From NCBI RefSeq assembly GCF_018736085.1, contig NZ_CP076134.1:2924501-2988500 (forward strand): a DNA stretch of 64,000 nt, written 5' to 3'. Source of the stretch: Bradyrhizobium sediminis. GTDB lineage: Bacteria > Pseudomonadota > Alphaproteobacteria > Rhizobiales > Xanthobacteraceae. Positions 48,724 to 58,105 of this stretch are shown here, one piece after another. Position 1 is the first letter of the stretch, and every line of letters starts with the position of its first letter. The notes beneath the pieces are model-generated. The model was given only the letters and a program-made list of their open reading frames with translations, did no database searches and was not told the origin of the DNA. The translations under genes were made by a program, and so were the position numbers.

Positions 48724-50550
48724 ATGTGCGGCATTGTCGGCATTCTCGGACGCGCTCCGGTCGCGGAGCAATTGGTGGATTCGCTCAAGCGCCTTGAATA
48801 TCGCGGCTACGATTCCGCTGGAGTCGCCACGCTGGAAGGCGAGCACATCGAGCGCCGCCGCGCCGAAGGCAAGCTCAAGAATCTGGAAACCCGGTTGCGC
48901 GCCGAACCGCTCGCCGGTCATACCGGCATCGGCCACACGCGCTGGGCCACCCACGGCAAGCCGACCGAGAACAACGCCCATCCGCATGCGACGGATCGTG
49001 TCGCCGTGGTCCACAACGGCATCATCGAGAATTTTCGCGAACTGCGCGAAGAGCTCGAGAAGAAGGGCGCGGTCTTCAAGACCGAGACCGACACGGAGAT
49101 CGTCCTGCACCTCGTCGACAGCTATCTGGCCAAGGGCATCAACCCCGTCGAAGCGGTTAAGGCGTCGCTGTCCCGGCTTCGCGGCGCGTTCGCACTTGGG
49201 TTCATTTTCGCAGGCGACGCCAACCTGATGATAGGCGCGCGCAATGGACCGCCGCTCGCCATCGGCTACGGCAAGGGCGAGATGTATCTGGGCTCCGACG
49301 CGATCGCGCTCGGCCCATTCACCGACACCATCAGTTATCTCGAGGATGGCGACTGGGTGGTACTGACCCGCGACGGCGCCGTGATCTACGACAAGCACAA
49401 TGCAGTCGTTCATCGCGAGGCCATCAAGCACTCCGCCTCGACCTCGCTGGTCGACAAGGCCAATTATCGCCACTTCATGGCCAAGGAAATCCACGAGCAG
49501 CCGGAAGTGGTCGGCCATACGCTGGCGCGCTACGTCGACATGGCGACCGAACGCATCGCGCTGCCGGTAAAACTGCCGTTCGACTTCAAGGACATCCAGC
49601 GCATCTCGATCGTCGCCTGCGGCACCGCGAGCTACGCCGGTTACGTCGGCAAATACTGGATCGAGCGTTTCGGCCGCCTTCCGGTCGAGCTCGATGTTGC
49701 CTCCGAATTCCGCTACCGCGAGGCGCCGTTGCGCAAGGGGGATCTGGCGATCTTCATTTCGCAGTCCGGCGAGACCGCCGACACGCTGGCCGCGCTGCGC
49801 TACGCCAAGGCGGAGGGCGTGCACACGCTGTCGGTGGTCAACGTGGCGACCTCGACGATCGCCCGTGAAAGCGAGACCGTGCTGCAGACGCTGGCCGGCC
49901 CCGAAATCGGCGTCGCCTCGACCAAGGCCTTCACCTGCCAGCTGATGGTGCTGGCCGCGATCGCGGTCGCCGCCGGCAAGGCGCGCGGCGAATTGTCGGA
50001 CGCAGACGAAAACAGGCTCGTGAAAGGGCTGGTGGAAATTCCGCGGCTGATGGCGGCGGCGCTTTCGACCGAGCCCCAGATCGAGAAGCTGGCGCGCGAG
50101 ATCGCCAAGCACAAGGACGTGGTCTATCTCGGCCGCGGCACCAGCTATCCGCTGGCGCTGGAAGGCGCGCTGAAGCTGAAGGAAATCTCCTATATCCACG
50201 CCGAAGGCTACGCCGCCGGCGAGCTCAAGCACGGCCCGATCGCGCTGATCGACGAGAACATGCCGGTGGTGGTGATCGCGCCGCACGACAAAGTGTTCGA
50301 GAAGACCGTCTCCAACATGCAGGAGGTCGCCGCCCGCGGCGGCAACATCATCCTGATGACCGACGCCAGGGGCGCGGCGGAAGCGACCGTGGACTCGCTG
50401 GTGACGATCATGCTGCCCGATATGGCCTCGGCCTTTACGCCGATGGTCTATGCCGTTCCGGTGCAGTTGCTGGCCTATCATACCGCCGTGGTCATGGGCA
50501 CCGACGTCGACCAGCCGCGCAATCTGGCGAAATCGGTGACCGTGGAATAG
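48724..50550 (+). CDS. glmS: glutamine-fructose-6-phosphate aminotransferase
   Basis: GlmS makes glucosamine-6-phosphate from fructose-6-phosphate and glutamine. The start at 48724 gives MCGIVGIL, in which the cysteine after Met becomes the N-terminal nucleophile of the glutaminase domain. HTRWATHGKP, FISQSGETADT and the two SIS domains follow; KLKEISYIHAEGYAAGELKHG and the C-terminal DQPRNLAKSVTVE are typical. At 608 residues it is complete. No obvious glmS ribozyme-like leader is expected in this group, and none was noted. Confidence 0.97.
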   Translation: MCGIVGILGRAPVAEQLVDSLKRLEYRGYDSAGVATLEGEHIERRRAEGKLKNLETRLRAEPLAGHTGIGHTRWATHGKPTENNAHPHATDRVAVVHNGIIENFRELREELEKKGAVFKTETDTEIVLHLVDSYLAKGINPVEAVKASLSRLRGAFALGFIFAGDANLMIGARNGPPLAIGYGKGEMYLGSDAIALGPFTDTISYLEDGDWVVLTRDGAVIYDKHNAVVHREAIKHSASTSLVDKANYRHFMAKEIHEQPEVVGHTLARYVDMATERIALPVKLPFDFKDIQRISIVACGTASYAGYVGKYWIERFGRLPVELDVASEFRYREAPLRKGDLAIFISQSGETADTLAALRYAKAEGVHTLSVVNVATSTIARESETVLQTLAGPEIGVASTKAFTCQLMVLAAIAVAAGKARGELSDADENRLVKGLVEIPRLMAAALSTEPQIEKLAREIAKHKDVVYLGRGTSYPLALEGALKLKEISYIHAEGYAAGELKHGPIALIDENMPVVVIAPHDKVFEKTVSNMQEVAARGGNIILMTDARGAAEATVDSLVTIMLPDMASAFTPMVYAVPVQLLAYHTAVVMGTDVDQPRNLAKSVTVE

Positions 50551-50662
50551 GGGACCGGGGAACAAGTGTCACACCTCAGGCGGTGGCCGCGGTCTTCAAA
50601 AACCTGCTAGGATGGCTTAGCTGGCACTGTACGGTAGCCGCTCCGACCAACCTGGAACCCTG

Positions 50663-51436
50663 ATGAATTCAGACGATCTGCCTCCGCCCGTGCCCGAGGA
50701 CGAAGTCCCGCCCGAAGTCCACAGCGGCCTGATGGCCCGATTCCGCAACTACTTCCTGACCGGCCTGATCGTCGCCGGTCCGATCGCGATCACCTTTTAT
50801 CTGACCTGGTGGTTCGTCACCTGGGTCGACGGCATCGTCCGGCCGTTCGTTCCCCTGGCGTACCGGCCGGAAACCTATCTGCCGTTCGGGCTGCCGGGCT
50901 CCGGGCTGATCGTCGCCGTGTTCGCGCTGACGCTGCTCGGCTTCCTCGCCGCCAACCTGATCGGGCGAACCCTGGTCGATCTCGGCGAGCGGCTGCTGGG
51001 CCGCATGCCGGTGGTGCGCGCGATCTATCGCGGCCTCAAGCAGGTGTTCGAGACGCTGTTCTCGGGGCAGGGATCGAGCTTCCGCAGGGTAGGCCTGGTC
51101 GAATTCCCTTCGCCCGGGATGTGGTCGATCGTGCTGATCTCGCAGTCGCCGAGCGTGGAGATCGCCAACAAGCTACCGGGCCAGGAGGAGCACATCTCGG
51201 TGTTCCTGCCCTGCGCGCCGAACCCGACCACCGGCTTCTTCTTCTATGTGCCGAAGAGCAAGATCGTCGATATCCAGATGAGCGCCGAGGACGCCGCGAC
51301 CCTGATCATGTCCTGCGGCGTGGTGCAGCCCGGCTCCGACCAGCAGAAGAAGCTTGCGGCCTTGGCCGGCATGGCGAACGCCGCACGGGTGGCGAATTCA
51401 ACCCCGCTGCAGCCGGAACCGGCGAAGGTGGAGTGA
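50663..51436 (+). CDS. DUF502 family membrane protein
   Basis: The product (257 residues) has two transmembrane segments near the N-terminus (YFLTGLIVAGPIAITFYLTW and LIVAVFALTLLGFLAANLIG), a conserved PVVRAIYRGLKQVFETL segment and a soluble C-terminal domain with PNPTTGFFFYVPKSKI. This is the DUF502 pattern; such proteins are widespread and of unknown role. It is next to a pair of like palindromes. Confidence 0.85.
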   Translation: MNSDDLPPPVPEDEVPPEVHSGLMARFRNYFLTGLIVAGPIAITFYLTWWFVTWVDGIVRPFVPLAYRPETYLPFGLPGSGLIVAVFALTLLGFLAANLIGRTLVDLGERLLGRMPVVRAIYRGLKQVFETLFSGQGSSFRRVGLVEFPSPGMWSIVLISQSPSVEIANKLPGQEEHISVFLPCAPNPTTGFFFYVPKSKIVDIQMSAEDAATLIMSCGVVQPGSDQQKKLAALAGMANAARVANSTPLQPEPAKVE

Positions 51437-51456
51437 CGGCTTGCCTATGCCACCGT

Positions 51457-51541
51457 CGTCATTGCGAGGAGCGCAGCGACGAAGCAATCCAATCTTTCTT
51501 TGCGCGGCGCCATGGATTGCTTCGCTGCGCTCGCAATGACG
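51457..51541. repeat. palindromic repeat (CGTCATTGCGAGGAGC...GCTCGCAATGACG), left copy
   Basis: The first 35 bases (CGTCATTGCGAGGAGCGCAG and following) are identical to those of the right copy at 51885. The right arm GGATTGCTTCGCTGCGCTCG pairs back. It follows the DUF502 gene. Confidence 0.85.
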
Positions 51542-51561
51542 GGGAGGGATCGGGGCCGAAC

Positions 51562-51864
51562 TCACGCCAACGTCTCAAAGAGATCCTTCCATTCAGGATT
51601 TAACGCTTCGATCAAGGCCAGTTTCTTTGCCCGGCTCCCCGCCTTGATCTGCTTCTCCCGCGTGATCGCCGCGATCATGCTGTCGTGCACTTCGTACCAG
51701 ACGAGTATCTTGCAGCCATATTTCTTCGTAAACCCTCTTACCAATCCCTCGCGATGCTCAAAGGTGCGTCGTGGCAGGTCGGAAGTGACACCGGCGTAGA
51801 GCGTACCGCGATGCTTGTTTGCCATGATGTAGACGCAGGGTTGTTTCATCTGCTTCATTTCCAA
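51562..51864 (-). CDS. GIY-YIG domain protein
   Basis: The product of up to 100 residues has the small single-domain GIY-YIG nuclease pattern, PCVYIMANKHRGTLYAGVTS, with the catalytic Tyr pair, Arg in LPRRTFEHREG, and Glu in REKQIKAGSR. It has no DNA-binding extension. It lies between two repeats of the same palindrome family. Its start could be any of three nearby ATG codons. Confidence 0.82.
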   Translation of the reverse strand: MEMKQMKQPCVYIMANKHRGTLYAGVTSDLPRRTFEHREGLVRGFTKKYGCKILVWYEVHDSMIAAITREKQIKAGSRAKKLALIEALNPEWKDLFETLA

Positions 51865-51884
51865 CGTGGTGGGTCAGTATACGC

Positions 51885-52003
51885 CGTCATTGCGAGGAGC
51901 GCAGCGACGAAGCAATCCATCTTTCTTTACTCGGCAAGATGGATTGCTTCGCGGAGCCTGTCATCGGGCGCGCATTCGCGCGACCCGTTGGCTTGCAATG
52001 ACG
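51885..52003. repeat. palindromic repeat of the same family, right copy, carrying a 44-bp module
   Basis: The left arm and centre match the copy at 51457-51541, but the right arm is interrupted at 51949-51992 by the 44-bp segment also found at 32981-33024, before the closing GCAATGACG. Confidence 0.82.
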
Positions 52004-52013
52004 ACGACAGGCT

Positions 52014-54122
52014 TCACCCCGCCCCGATCAGCGGTATCGCTTCGTCCCGTTCGAACAGATAGAGCAGGCAGCGCAAGGCCTCGCCGCGTTCGCCCTTCAG
52101 CTTCGGATTATCCTTCATGATCCGCAGCGCTTCGTCGCGCGCTTGCGTGATGAGTTGGCCATGCACTTCGGAGCGCGCGATGCGGTAGCCGGGCAGGCCG
52201 CTCTGTCTGGTGCCCAGCACGTCGCCTTCACCGCGCAGTCGCAAATCTTCCTCGGCAATCCGGAAACCATCGGTGGTCTCCCGGATCACTTTCAGCCGTG
52301 CCGTCGACATCTCGTTGAGCGGCTCCCTGTAAAGCAAGAGGCAGGTCGAGGCTTCGGAGCCGCGGCCGATCCGGCCGCGCAACTGGTGCAGTTGCGCAAA
52401 CCCGAAGCGTTCGGCGTTCTCGATCACCATGATGGTGGCGGCGGGCACGTCGACGCCGACCTCGACCACGGTGGTCGCGACCAATAGCCCGATTTCGCCG
52501 GCGGCGAATTGCGCCATCACGCGGTCCTTCTCGGCGCCCTTCATCTGGCCATGCACCAGACCGACGCGGTTGCCGAAACGCTGCTGCAGGCTTTCGAACC
52601 GTTCGGTCGCGTTGGTCAGATGTTCTGTGCCCTCGGCCTCGGATTCCTCGACCAGCGGGCAGATCCAGTACACCAGCTTGCCCTTGTCGAGCGCGCGGCC
52701 GACGGCATCCATCACCTCACTGAGGCGGCTGTTCGGCACCGCCCGGGTATCGATCGGCTGCCGTCCGGCCGGCTTCTCGCGCAGTTCCGAGACGTCCATG
52801 TCGCCGAAATAGGTCAGCACCAGCGTGCGCGGGATCGGCGTCGCGCTCAGTACCAGAACGTCGACGGCGTCCCCCTTGGTGGTCAGCGCCAGCCGCTCGC
52901 GCACCCCGAAACGATGCTGCTCGTCGACCACAGCCAGCGCCAAAGCCTTGAACACCACGTCGTCCTGGATCAGCGCGTGGGTGCCGACCAGGAAATCGAT
53001 CTCCCCTGCGGCGAGCCGCGCCAGCAGTTCGCGGCGTTCCTTGCCCTTCTCGCGCCCGGTGAGGATGGCGACCCGCAAGCCCGCGCGCTCGGCCAGCGGC
53101 GCAATCGTCTTGATGTGCTGGCGCGCCAGGATTTCGGTCGGCGCCATCAGCGCGGCCTGCTTGCCGGCCTCGGTGACGGCGGCGGCTGCCAGCAGCGCCA
53201 CCACGGTCTTGCCGCTTCCGACGTCGCCCTGCAGCAGCCGCAACATGCGGACCGGCTGACGCAGATCCTCGGTGATGGCGGCGACGGCTTCGCGCTGCGA
53301 TGCGGTCAATGCGTAAGGCAGAGCGTCGATGATCCGGCTGCGCAGATGGCCGTCGCCGGCGTGGCGGTCGCCGGCGGGGCGGCGCAACTGCGCGCGCACC
53401 AGCGCCAGCGCCAGTTGGCCCGCCAGCAATTCGTCGAAGGCGAGCCGCGACCAGAACGGACCGTCGGGCAGGATATCCGTGAGCTCGACCGGCACGTGCA
53501 CCCGGTGGAGCGCTTCCGCAACCGGCGGAAATTGGCAGCGGCGGATCACTTCCGGGCTGATCCACTCGGGAAGATCCGGCAGCTTCTGCAGCGCCTGCGC
53601 CATCGCACGCCGCAGCGAGCCCAGCGCCAGTCCCTCGGTCAGGGGATAGACCGGATCGATACCCGACAGCTTGGAGAAGCCCTCTTCATCAACGACGCGG
53701 TCGGGATGCACGATCTGCGGGACGCCGTCATACATCTGCAAGGTGCCGGAGACGTAGCGCTTGGCGCCGACCGGCAGCAGCTTCTCGACGTAGCCGGGTT
53801 TGGCCCGGAAGAAGGTCAGCACCACGTCGCCGGTGTCGTCGCTGGCATAAACGAGGAACGGCGCGCGCGCATTGCGCGGCGGTGGCGGGCGGTGACGGTC
53901 GACGGTCACCTCCAGCGTAACGATGGTTCCCTGGGCGGCGTCGCGGATTTTCGGCCGCGCGCGGCGATCGATCACGCTGGCCGGCAGATGCAGCAGCAAA
54001 TCGACCAGCCGCGGCGTCTCATCGCGGTCGAGCAGATAGCGAAACAGTTTGTCCTGCTTCGGCCCGACGCCGCTGAGGGTCGTGACCGGCGCAAACAGCG
54101 GATTGAGCAGAGCAGGGCGCAT
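52014..54122 (-). CDS. recG: ATP-dependent DNA helicase RecG
   Basis: RecG remodels stalled replication forks and branched recombination intermediates. The 702-residue protein has an N-terminal wedge domain (LLDRDETPRLVDLLLHLPAS and an OB-fold), Walker A GDVGSGKT, the DEQHRFG box II, SATPIPRTL and QLRGRIGRG motif VI. The C-terminal RLRGEGDVLGTRQSG segment is typical. It is transcribed away from sdhE-mfd. Confidence 0.97.
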   Translation of the reverse strand: MRPALLNPLFAPVTTLSGVGPKQDKLFRYLLDRDETPRLVDLLLHLPASVIDRRARPKIRDAAQGTIVTLEVTVDRHRPPPPRNARAPFLVYASDDTGDVVLTFFRAKPGYVEKLLPVGAKRYVSGTLQMYDGVPQIVHPDRVVDEEGFSKLSGIDPVYPLTEGLALGSLRRAMAQALQKLPDLPEWISPEVIRRCQFPPVAEALHRVHVPVELTDILPDGPFWSRLAFDELLAGQLALALVRAQLRRPAGDRHAGDGHLRSRIIDALPYALTASQREAVAAITEDLRQPVRMLRLLQGDVGSGKTVVALLAAAAVTEAGKQAALMAPTEILARQHIKTIAPLAERAGLRVAILTGREKGKERRELLARLAAGEIDFLVGTHALIQDDVVFKALALAVVDEQHRFGVRERLALTTKGDAVDVLVLSATPIPRTLVLTYFGDMDVSELREKPAGRQPIDTRAVPNSRLSEVMDAVGRALDKGKLVYWICPLVEESEAEGTEHLTNATERFESLQQRFGNRVGLVHGQMKGAEKDRVMAQFAAGEIGLLVATTVVEVGVDVPAATIMVIENAERFGFAQLHQLRGRIGRGSEASTCLLLYREPLNEMSTARLKVIRETTDGFRIAEEDLRLRGEGDVLGTRQSGLPGYRIARSEVHGQLITQARDEALRIMKDNPKLKGERGEALRCLLYLFERDEAIPLIGAG

Positions 54123-54296
54123 AGGAAGACTTAAGACCGTTCCTGTCCGTGATGCCCTGCTTTATTGCGGCATCCACGGCTTTTTCTGTGACCACGACAA
54201 TTCCCGCGAAAGCGGGGCTGACATTCGCCACAACGAACGCTATATCAACCCCGCCCGGCACGTCCGGGCTTTTGGCGTTCGGATGGGAATCGGAAC

Positions 54297-54587
54297 ATGA
54301 CGGGATCGACACGATCGAGCGGCGGCCTGGACGACCGCCGCAAGCGGCTCTTGTTTCGCTGCTGGCATCGCGGCACCCGCGAAATGGATCTCATTCTCGG
54401 CCGCTTTGCCGACGCCGAGATCGCGAATCTCTCGGATGAGGAACTAACTCAATTCGAGTATCTGATGGATGTGCCCGACCCCGATCTCTATGCCGCGCTG
54501 ACCGGCCACATGCCGCCGGCGCCGGAATATGCGAACCGCCTGTTCGACCGCATCCAGTCGTTCCGCTCGTCGGATCACGGCGCATGA
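54297..54587 (+). CDS. sdhE: succinate dehydrogenase assembly factor
   Basis: SdhE promotes covalent FAD attachment to succinate dehydrogenase. The 96-residue protein has the diagnostic RGTREMDLILGRFAD motif near residue 26. Its stop overlaps the mfd start (ATGA), so the two are translationally coupled, a common arrangement in rhizobia next to recG. Confidence 0.9.
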   Translation: MTGSTRSSGGLDDRRKRLLFRCWHRGTREMDLILGRFADAEIANLSDEELTQFEYLMDVPDPDLYAALTGHMPPAPEYANRLFDRIQSFRSSDHGA

Positions 54588-57500
54588 AATCGCCCGTTCG
54601 ATCGCCGGCTGAATTGCTGTCGCCCGGCCGGGCGCTGACCTTTGCCAACGTCGCCGAGGGCGCTGAAGGGCTTGTCGTGTCGGATCTGGCGCGCGCGGTG
54701 GCGGCGCGGCCCAAACCATCGGCGGTCAGCCTCGCCGTGGTCTGCCGCGATGGCCCGCGCATGCAGCAACTGGCGCGCGCGCTGGAATTCTTCGCACCCG
54801 ATTTGCCGGTCATGCAATTCCCGGCCTGGGACTGCCAGCCCTATGACCGGGTGTCGCCGCATGGCGGCATCCTGGCGCAACGGCTGACCACTCTGGCGCG
54901 GCTGTCCCGGCTAGCCGGCAGCGACAAGCCGCTGATCGTGCTGACCACGGTCAACGCCGTCGTGCAGCGGGTGCCGGCGCGGGAAACCGTTGCGGCGCAA
55001 GCGTTGTCGGTCGCGCCCGGTCATGTGGTGCCGATGGACTCCATCGTGGCGTGGCTGGAGCACCACGGCTACAACCGTTCTTCCACCGTGCGCGAACCCG
55101 GCGAATACGCCGTGCGCGGCGGCATCCTCGACCTGTTTCCGGCCGGGCTCGATCAACCCGTGCGCTTCGACTTTTTCGGCGACAGCCTGGAATCGATCCG
55201 GACCTTCGATGCCGAAACCCAGCGCACGCTGCTCGACATGCGCGCGCTCGACCTGGTGCCGGTCTCGGAATTCCAGCTGGTCACCGAAACCATCCGCCGC
55301 TTCCGCATGGGCTATGTCGCGGCCTTCGGCGCGCCGGAGCGCGACGATCCGCTGTACGAGGCGGTCAGCGAAGGCCGCCGCCATCCCGGCATGGAGCATT
55401 GGTTGCCGCTGTTCCAGGAGCGGATGGATACGCTGTTCGATTATCTCGACGGCGCGCCGATCGCGATCGAGCCGCAAAGCGAGGACGCCGCGCGCGAGCG
55501 CTTCAAGCAGATCGCCGATTACTACGACGCGCGGCGCGAGGCGCTGGAGCATCCCGGCGGCGGCGCGATCTACAAGCCGTTGCCGCCGGACCGGCTTTAT
55601 CTGACCGAAGACGAGTGGAGCAGGCGGCTGCAGGAGTCGGCGCTGGCACGGCTGACGCCGTTCGCCATGCCCGACGCCGGCGCCGGCGTGGTCGATGCCG
55701 GCGCGCGGCAGGGGCGCAATTTTGCGCCGGAGCGCACCGATACTTCCGTCAACGTGTTCGAGGCCGTTGTCGCGCATGTGCTGGCGTTGCAAGCCCAGCG
55801 CAAGAAGGTTGTAATCGCGCTGTGGAGCGAAGGCTCGCGCGACCGCATGCGCAGCATGCTGCAGGACCACAAGCTCGTCCACCTCACCAGCGTCAACAGC
55901 TGGCGCACGGTGCAGGCAACGCCGCGCAACGAGGCCATGCTGGCGGTGGTCGGCATGGAATCCGGTTTCGAGACCGACCATGTCGCCGTCATCAGCGAGC
56001 AGGACATTCTCGGCGACCGGCTGGTGCGGCCGCGCAAGGCCAGCCGCAAGCTCGATAATTTCATTTCCGAAGTCACCAGCCTCGCCAGCGGCGATCTCGT
56101 GGTGCATGTCGAGCACGGCATCGGCCGTTTCGTCGGGCTGCAGACGCTCGAGGTCGCCGGCGCGCCGCACGACTGTCTGGAGCTGCATTACGCCGCCGAC
56201 ACCAAGCTGTTCCTGCCGGTCGAAAACATCGAACTGCTGTCACGCTACGGTTCCGATCACGCCAATGTCGAACTGGACCGGCTAGGGGGCAGCGGCTGGC
56301 AGGCGCGCAAGGCAAGGCTCAAGAACCGGATCCGCGAGATCGCCGGCGAACTGATCAAGATCGCCGCCGAGCGGCATCTGCATGAAGCGCCGAAACTGCC
56401 GGTGCAGCCCGGGCTGTATGACGAGTTCTGCGCGCGCTTCCCCTACGATGAAACCGAGGACCAGCTCGGCGCGATCAATGCCACGCTGAAGGATCTCGAA
56501 AGCGGCCGGCCGATGGACCGCCTGATCTGTGGCGACGTCGGCTTCGGCAAGACCGAGGTGGCGCTGCGGGCGGCGTTTGCGGTCGCGCTCGACGGCAAGC
56601 AGGTCGCCGTCGTGGTGCCGACGACGCTCTTGGCGCGGCAGCACAGCAAGAATTTTGCGGAGCGGTTCCGTGGCTTCCCTGTCAACGTTGCGCAGGCGTC
56701 GCGCCTGATTCCGGCCAAGGAACTGACGCAGGTCAAGAAAGGTCTGGCCGACGGCTCGGTCGATATCGTCATCGGCACCCACGCGCTGCTCGGCAAGTCG
56801 ATCAAGTTCAGGGATCTCGGTCTTCTGATTGTCGACGAGGAGCAGCATTTCGGCGTCAGCCACAAGGAAAAGCTCAAGCAATTGCGCGCCGAGGTGCATG
56901 TGCTGACGCTCTCCGCGACCCCGATCCCGCGCACGCTGCAACTGGCGCTGACGGGCGTGCGCGATCTTTCGATCATTGCCTCGCCGCCGGTCGACCGTCT
57001 GGCGGTCCGCACCTTCGTGGCGCCGCACGATCCCCTGATGATCCGCGAGGCACTGCTGCGCGAACGTTACCGCGGCGGGCAGGCGTTCTACGTCGTGCCG
57101 CGGATCGAGGATCTCGCCGGGGTAAAGGACTTCCTCGACAAGAACGTGCCGGAGATGAAGGTCGCGGTCGCGCATGGCCAGATGCCGCCGACTGTGATCG
57201 AGGACATCATGTCGGCGTTCTACGACGGCAAATACGACATCCTGCTCTCGACCACGATCATCGAGTCCGGGCTGGATATCCCGACCGCCAATACCCTGAT
57301 CGTGCATCGTGCCGACATGTTCGGGCTGGCGCAGCTCTATCAGCTGCGCGGCCGGGTGGGGCGCTCCAAGCTGCGGGCCTATGCGCTGTTCACCCTGCCG
57401 GCGCAGCAGAAGATCACGGCGCAGGCCGAACGCCGGCTCAAGGTGCTGCAGTCGCTGGAAACGCTGGGGGCCGGATTCCAGCTTGCCTCGCACGATCTCG

Positions 57501-58102
57501 ACATCCGCGGCGCCGGCAACCTGCTCGGCGAGGAGCAGTCCGGCCATATCAAGGAAGTCGGCTTCGAGCTGTACCAGTCGATGCTGGAGGAGGCGATCCT
57601 CAACCTCAAGGCCGGCGTGGTCGAGCCCGCCGCCGACCGCTGGTCGCCGCAGATCACCGTCGGCATGCCCGTGCTGATTCCGGAGGATTACGTGGCCGAT
57701 CTTTCGGTGCGGCTATCGCTGTACCGGCGGCTCGCCGATCTCGATACTGATGACGAGATCGACAATTTCGCCGCCGAACTGCGCGACCGCTTCGGCGTGC
57801 TGCCGGACGAAGTGCGCTACCTCTTCAAGATCGCCGCGATCAAGAGCTATTGCAGGAGAGCCAATGTCGAGAAGATCGATGCCGGGCCGAAGGGCGCGGT
57901 CATCACCTTCCGCGACAACAAATTCGCGCAGCCGGATCGGCTGGTCTACTTCATCCGCCAGCACGGCCAGGCGGCGCGGGTGCGGCCCGACATGAAGGTG
58001 GTGTTCTTCCAGGATTGGCAGACGCCGGAGGAGCGGCTGATGGGCACCACCGAGATAATGCGGCAGCTCGCCAATCTCGCGGAGGACAGGAAGGCGGCGT
58101 GA
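54584..58102 (+). CDS. mfd: transcription-repair coupling factor
   Basis: Mfd removes stalled RNA polymerase and recruits UvrABC to damage. At 1172 residues it has UvrB-homologous N-terminal domains, the RNAP-interaction domain (DLVVHVEHGIGRFVGLQTLE) and a RecG-like translocase with GDVGFGKTEVA, DEEQHFGVSH, SATPIPRTLQL and QLRGRVGRS. The C-terminal regulatory domain is present. It connects to uvrA in this window. Confidence 0.97.
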   Translation: MKSPVRSPAELLSPGRALTFANVAEGAEGLVVSDLARAVAARPKPSAVSLAVVCRDGPRMQQLARALEFFAPDLPVMQFPAWDCQPYDRVSPHGGILAQRLTTLARLSRLAGSDKPLIVLTTVNAVVQRVPARETVAAQALSVAPGHVVPMDSIVAWLEHHGYNRSSTVREPGEYAVRGGILDLFPAGLDQPVRFDFFGDSLESIRTFDAETQRTLLDMRALDLVPVSEFQLVTETIRRFRMGYVAAFGAPERDDPLYEAVSEGRRHPGMEHWLPLFQERMDTLFDYLDGAPIAIEPQSEDAARERFKQIADYYDARREALEHPGGGAIYKPLPPDRLYLTEDEWSRRLQESALARLTPFAMPDAGAGVVDAGARQGRNFAPERTDTSVNVFEAVVAHVLALQAQRKKVVIALWSEGSRDRMRSMLQDHKLVHLTSVNSWRTVQATPRNEAMLAVVGMESGFETDHVAVISEQDILGDRLVRPRKASRKLDNFISEVTSLASGDLVVHVEHGIGRFVGLQTLEVAGAPHDCLELHYAADTKLFLPVENIELLSRYGSDHANVELDRLGGSGWQARKARLKNRIREIAGELIKIAAERHLHEAPKLPVQPGLYDEFCARFPYDETEDQLGAINATLKDLESGRPMDRLICGDVGFGKTEVALRAAFAVALDGKQVAVVVPTTLLARQHSKNFAERFRGFPVNVAQASRLIPAKELTQVKKGLADGSVDIVIGTHALLGKSIKFRDLGLLIVDEEQHFGVSHKEKLKQLRAEVHVLTLSATPIPRTLQLALTGVRDLSIIASPPVDRLAVRTFVAPHDPLMIREALLRERYRGGQAFYVVPRIEDLAGVKDFLDKNVPEMKVAVAHGQMPPTVIEDIMSAFYDGKYDILLSTTIIESGLDIPTANTLIVHRADMFGLAQLYQLRGRVGRSKLRAYALFTLPAQQKITAQAERRLKVLQSLETLGAGFQLASHDLDIRGAGNLLGEEQSGHIKEVGFELYQSMLEEAILNLKAGVVEPAADRWSPQITVGMPVLIPEDYVADLSVRLSLYRRLADLDTDDEIDNFAAELRDRFGVLPDEVRYLFKIAAIKSYCRRANVEKIDAGPKGAVITFRDNKFAQPDRLVYFIRQHGQAARVRPDMKVVFFQDWQTPEERLMGTTEIMRQLANLAEDRKAA

Positions 58103-58105
58103 CGG

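Noticed and set aside
52509..54134. 541-residue plus-strand frame opposite recG
   Set aside because: Shadow of RecG; glutamine/histidine/arginine-rich with no domain.
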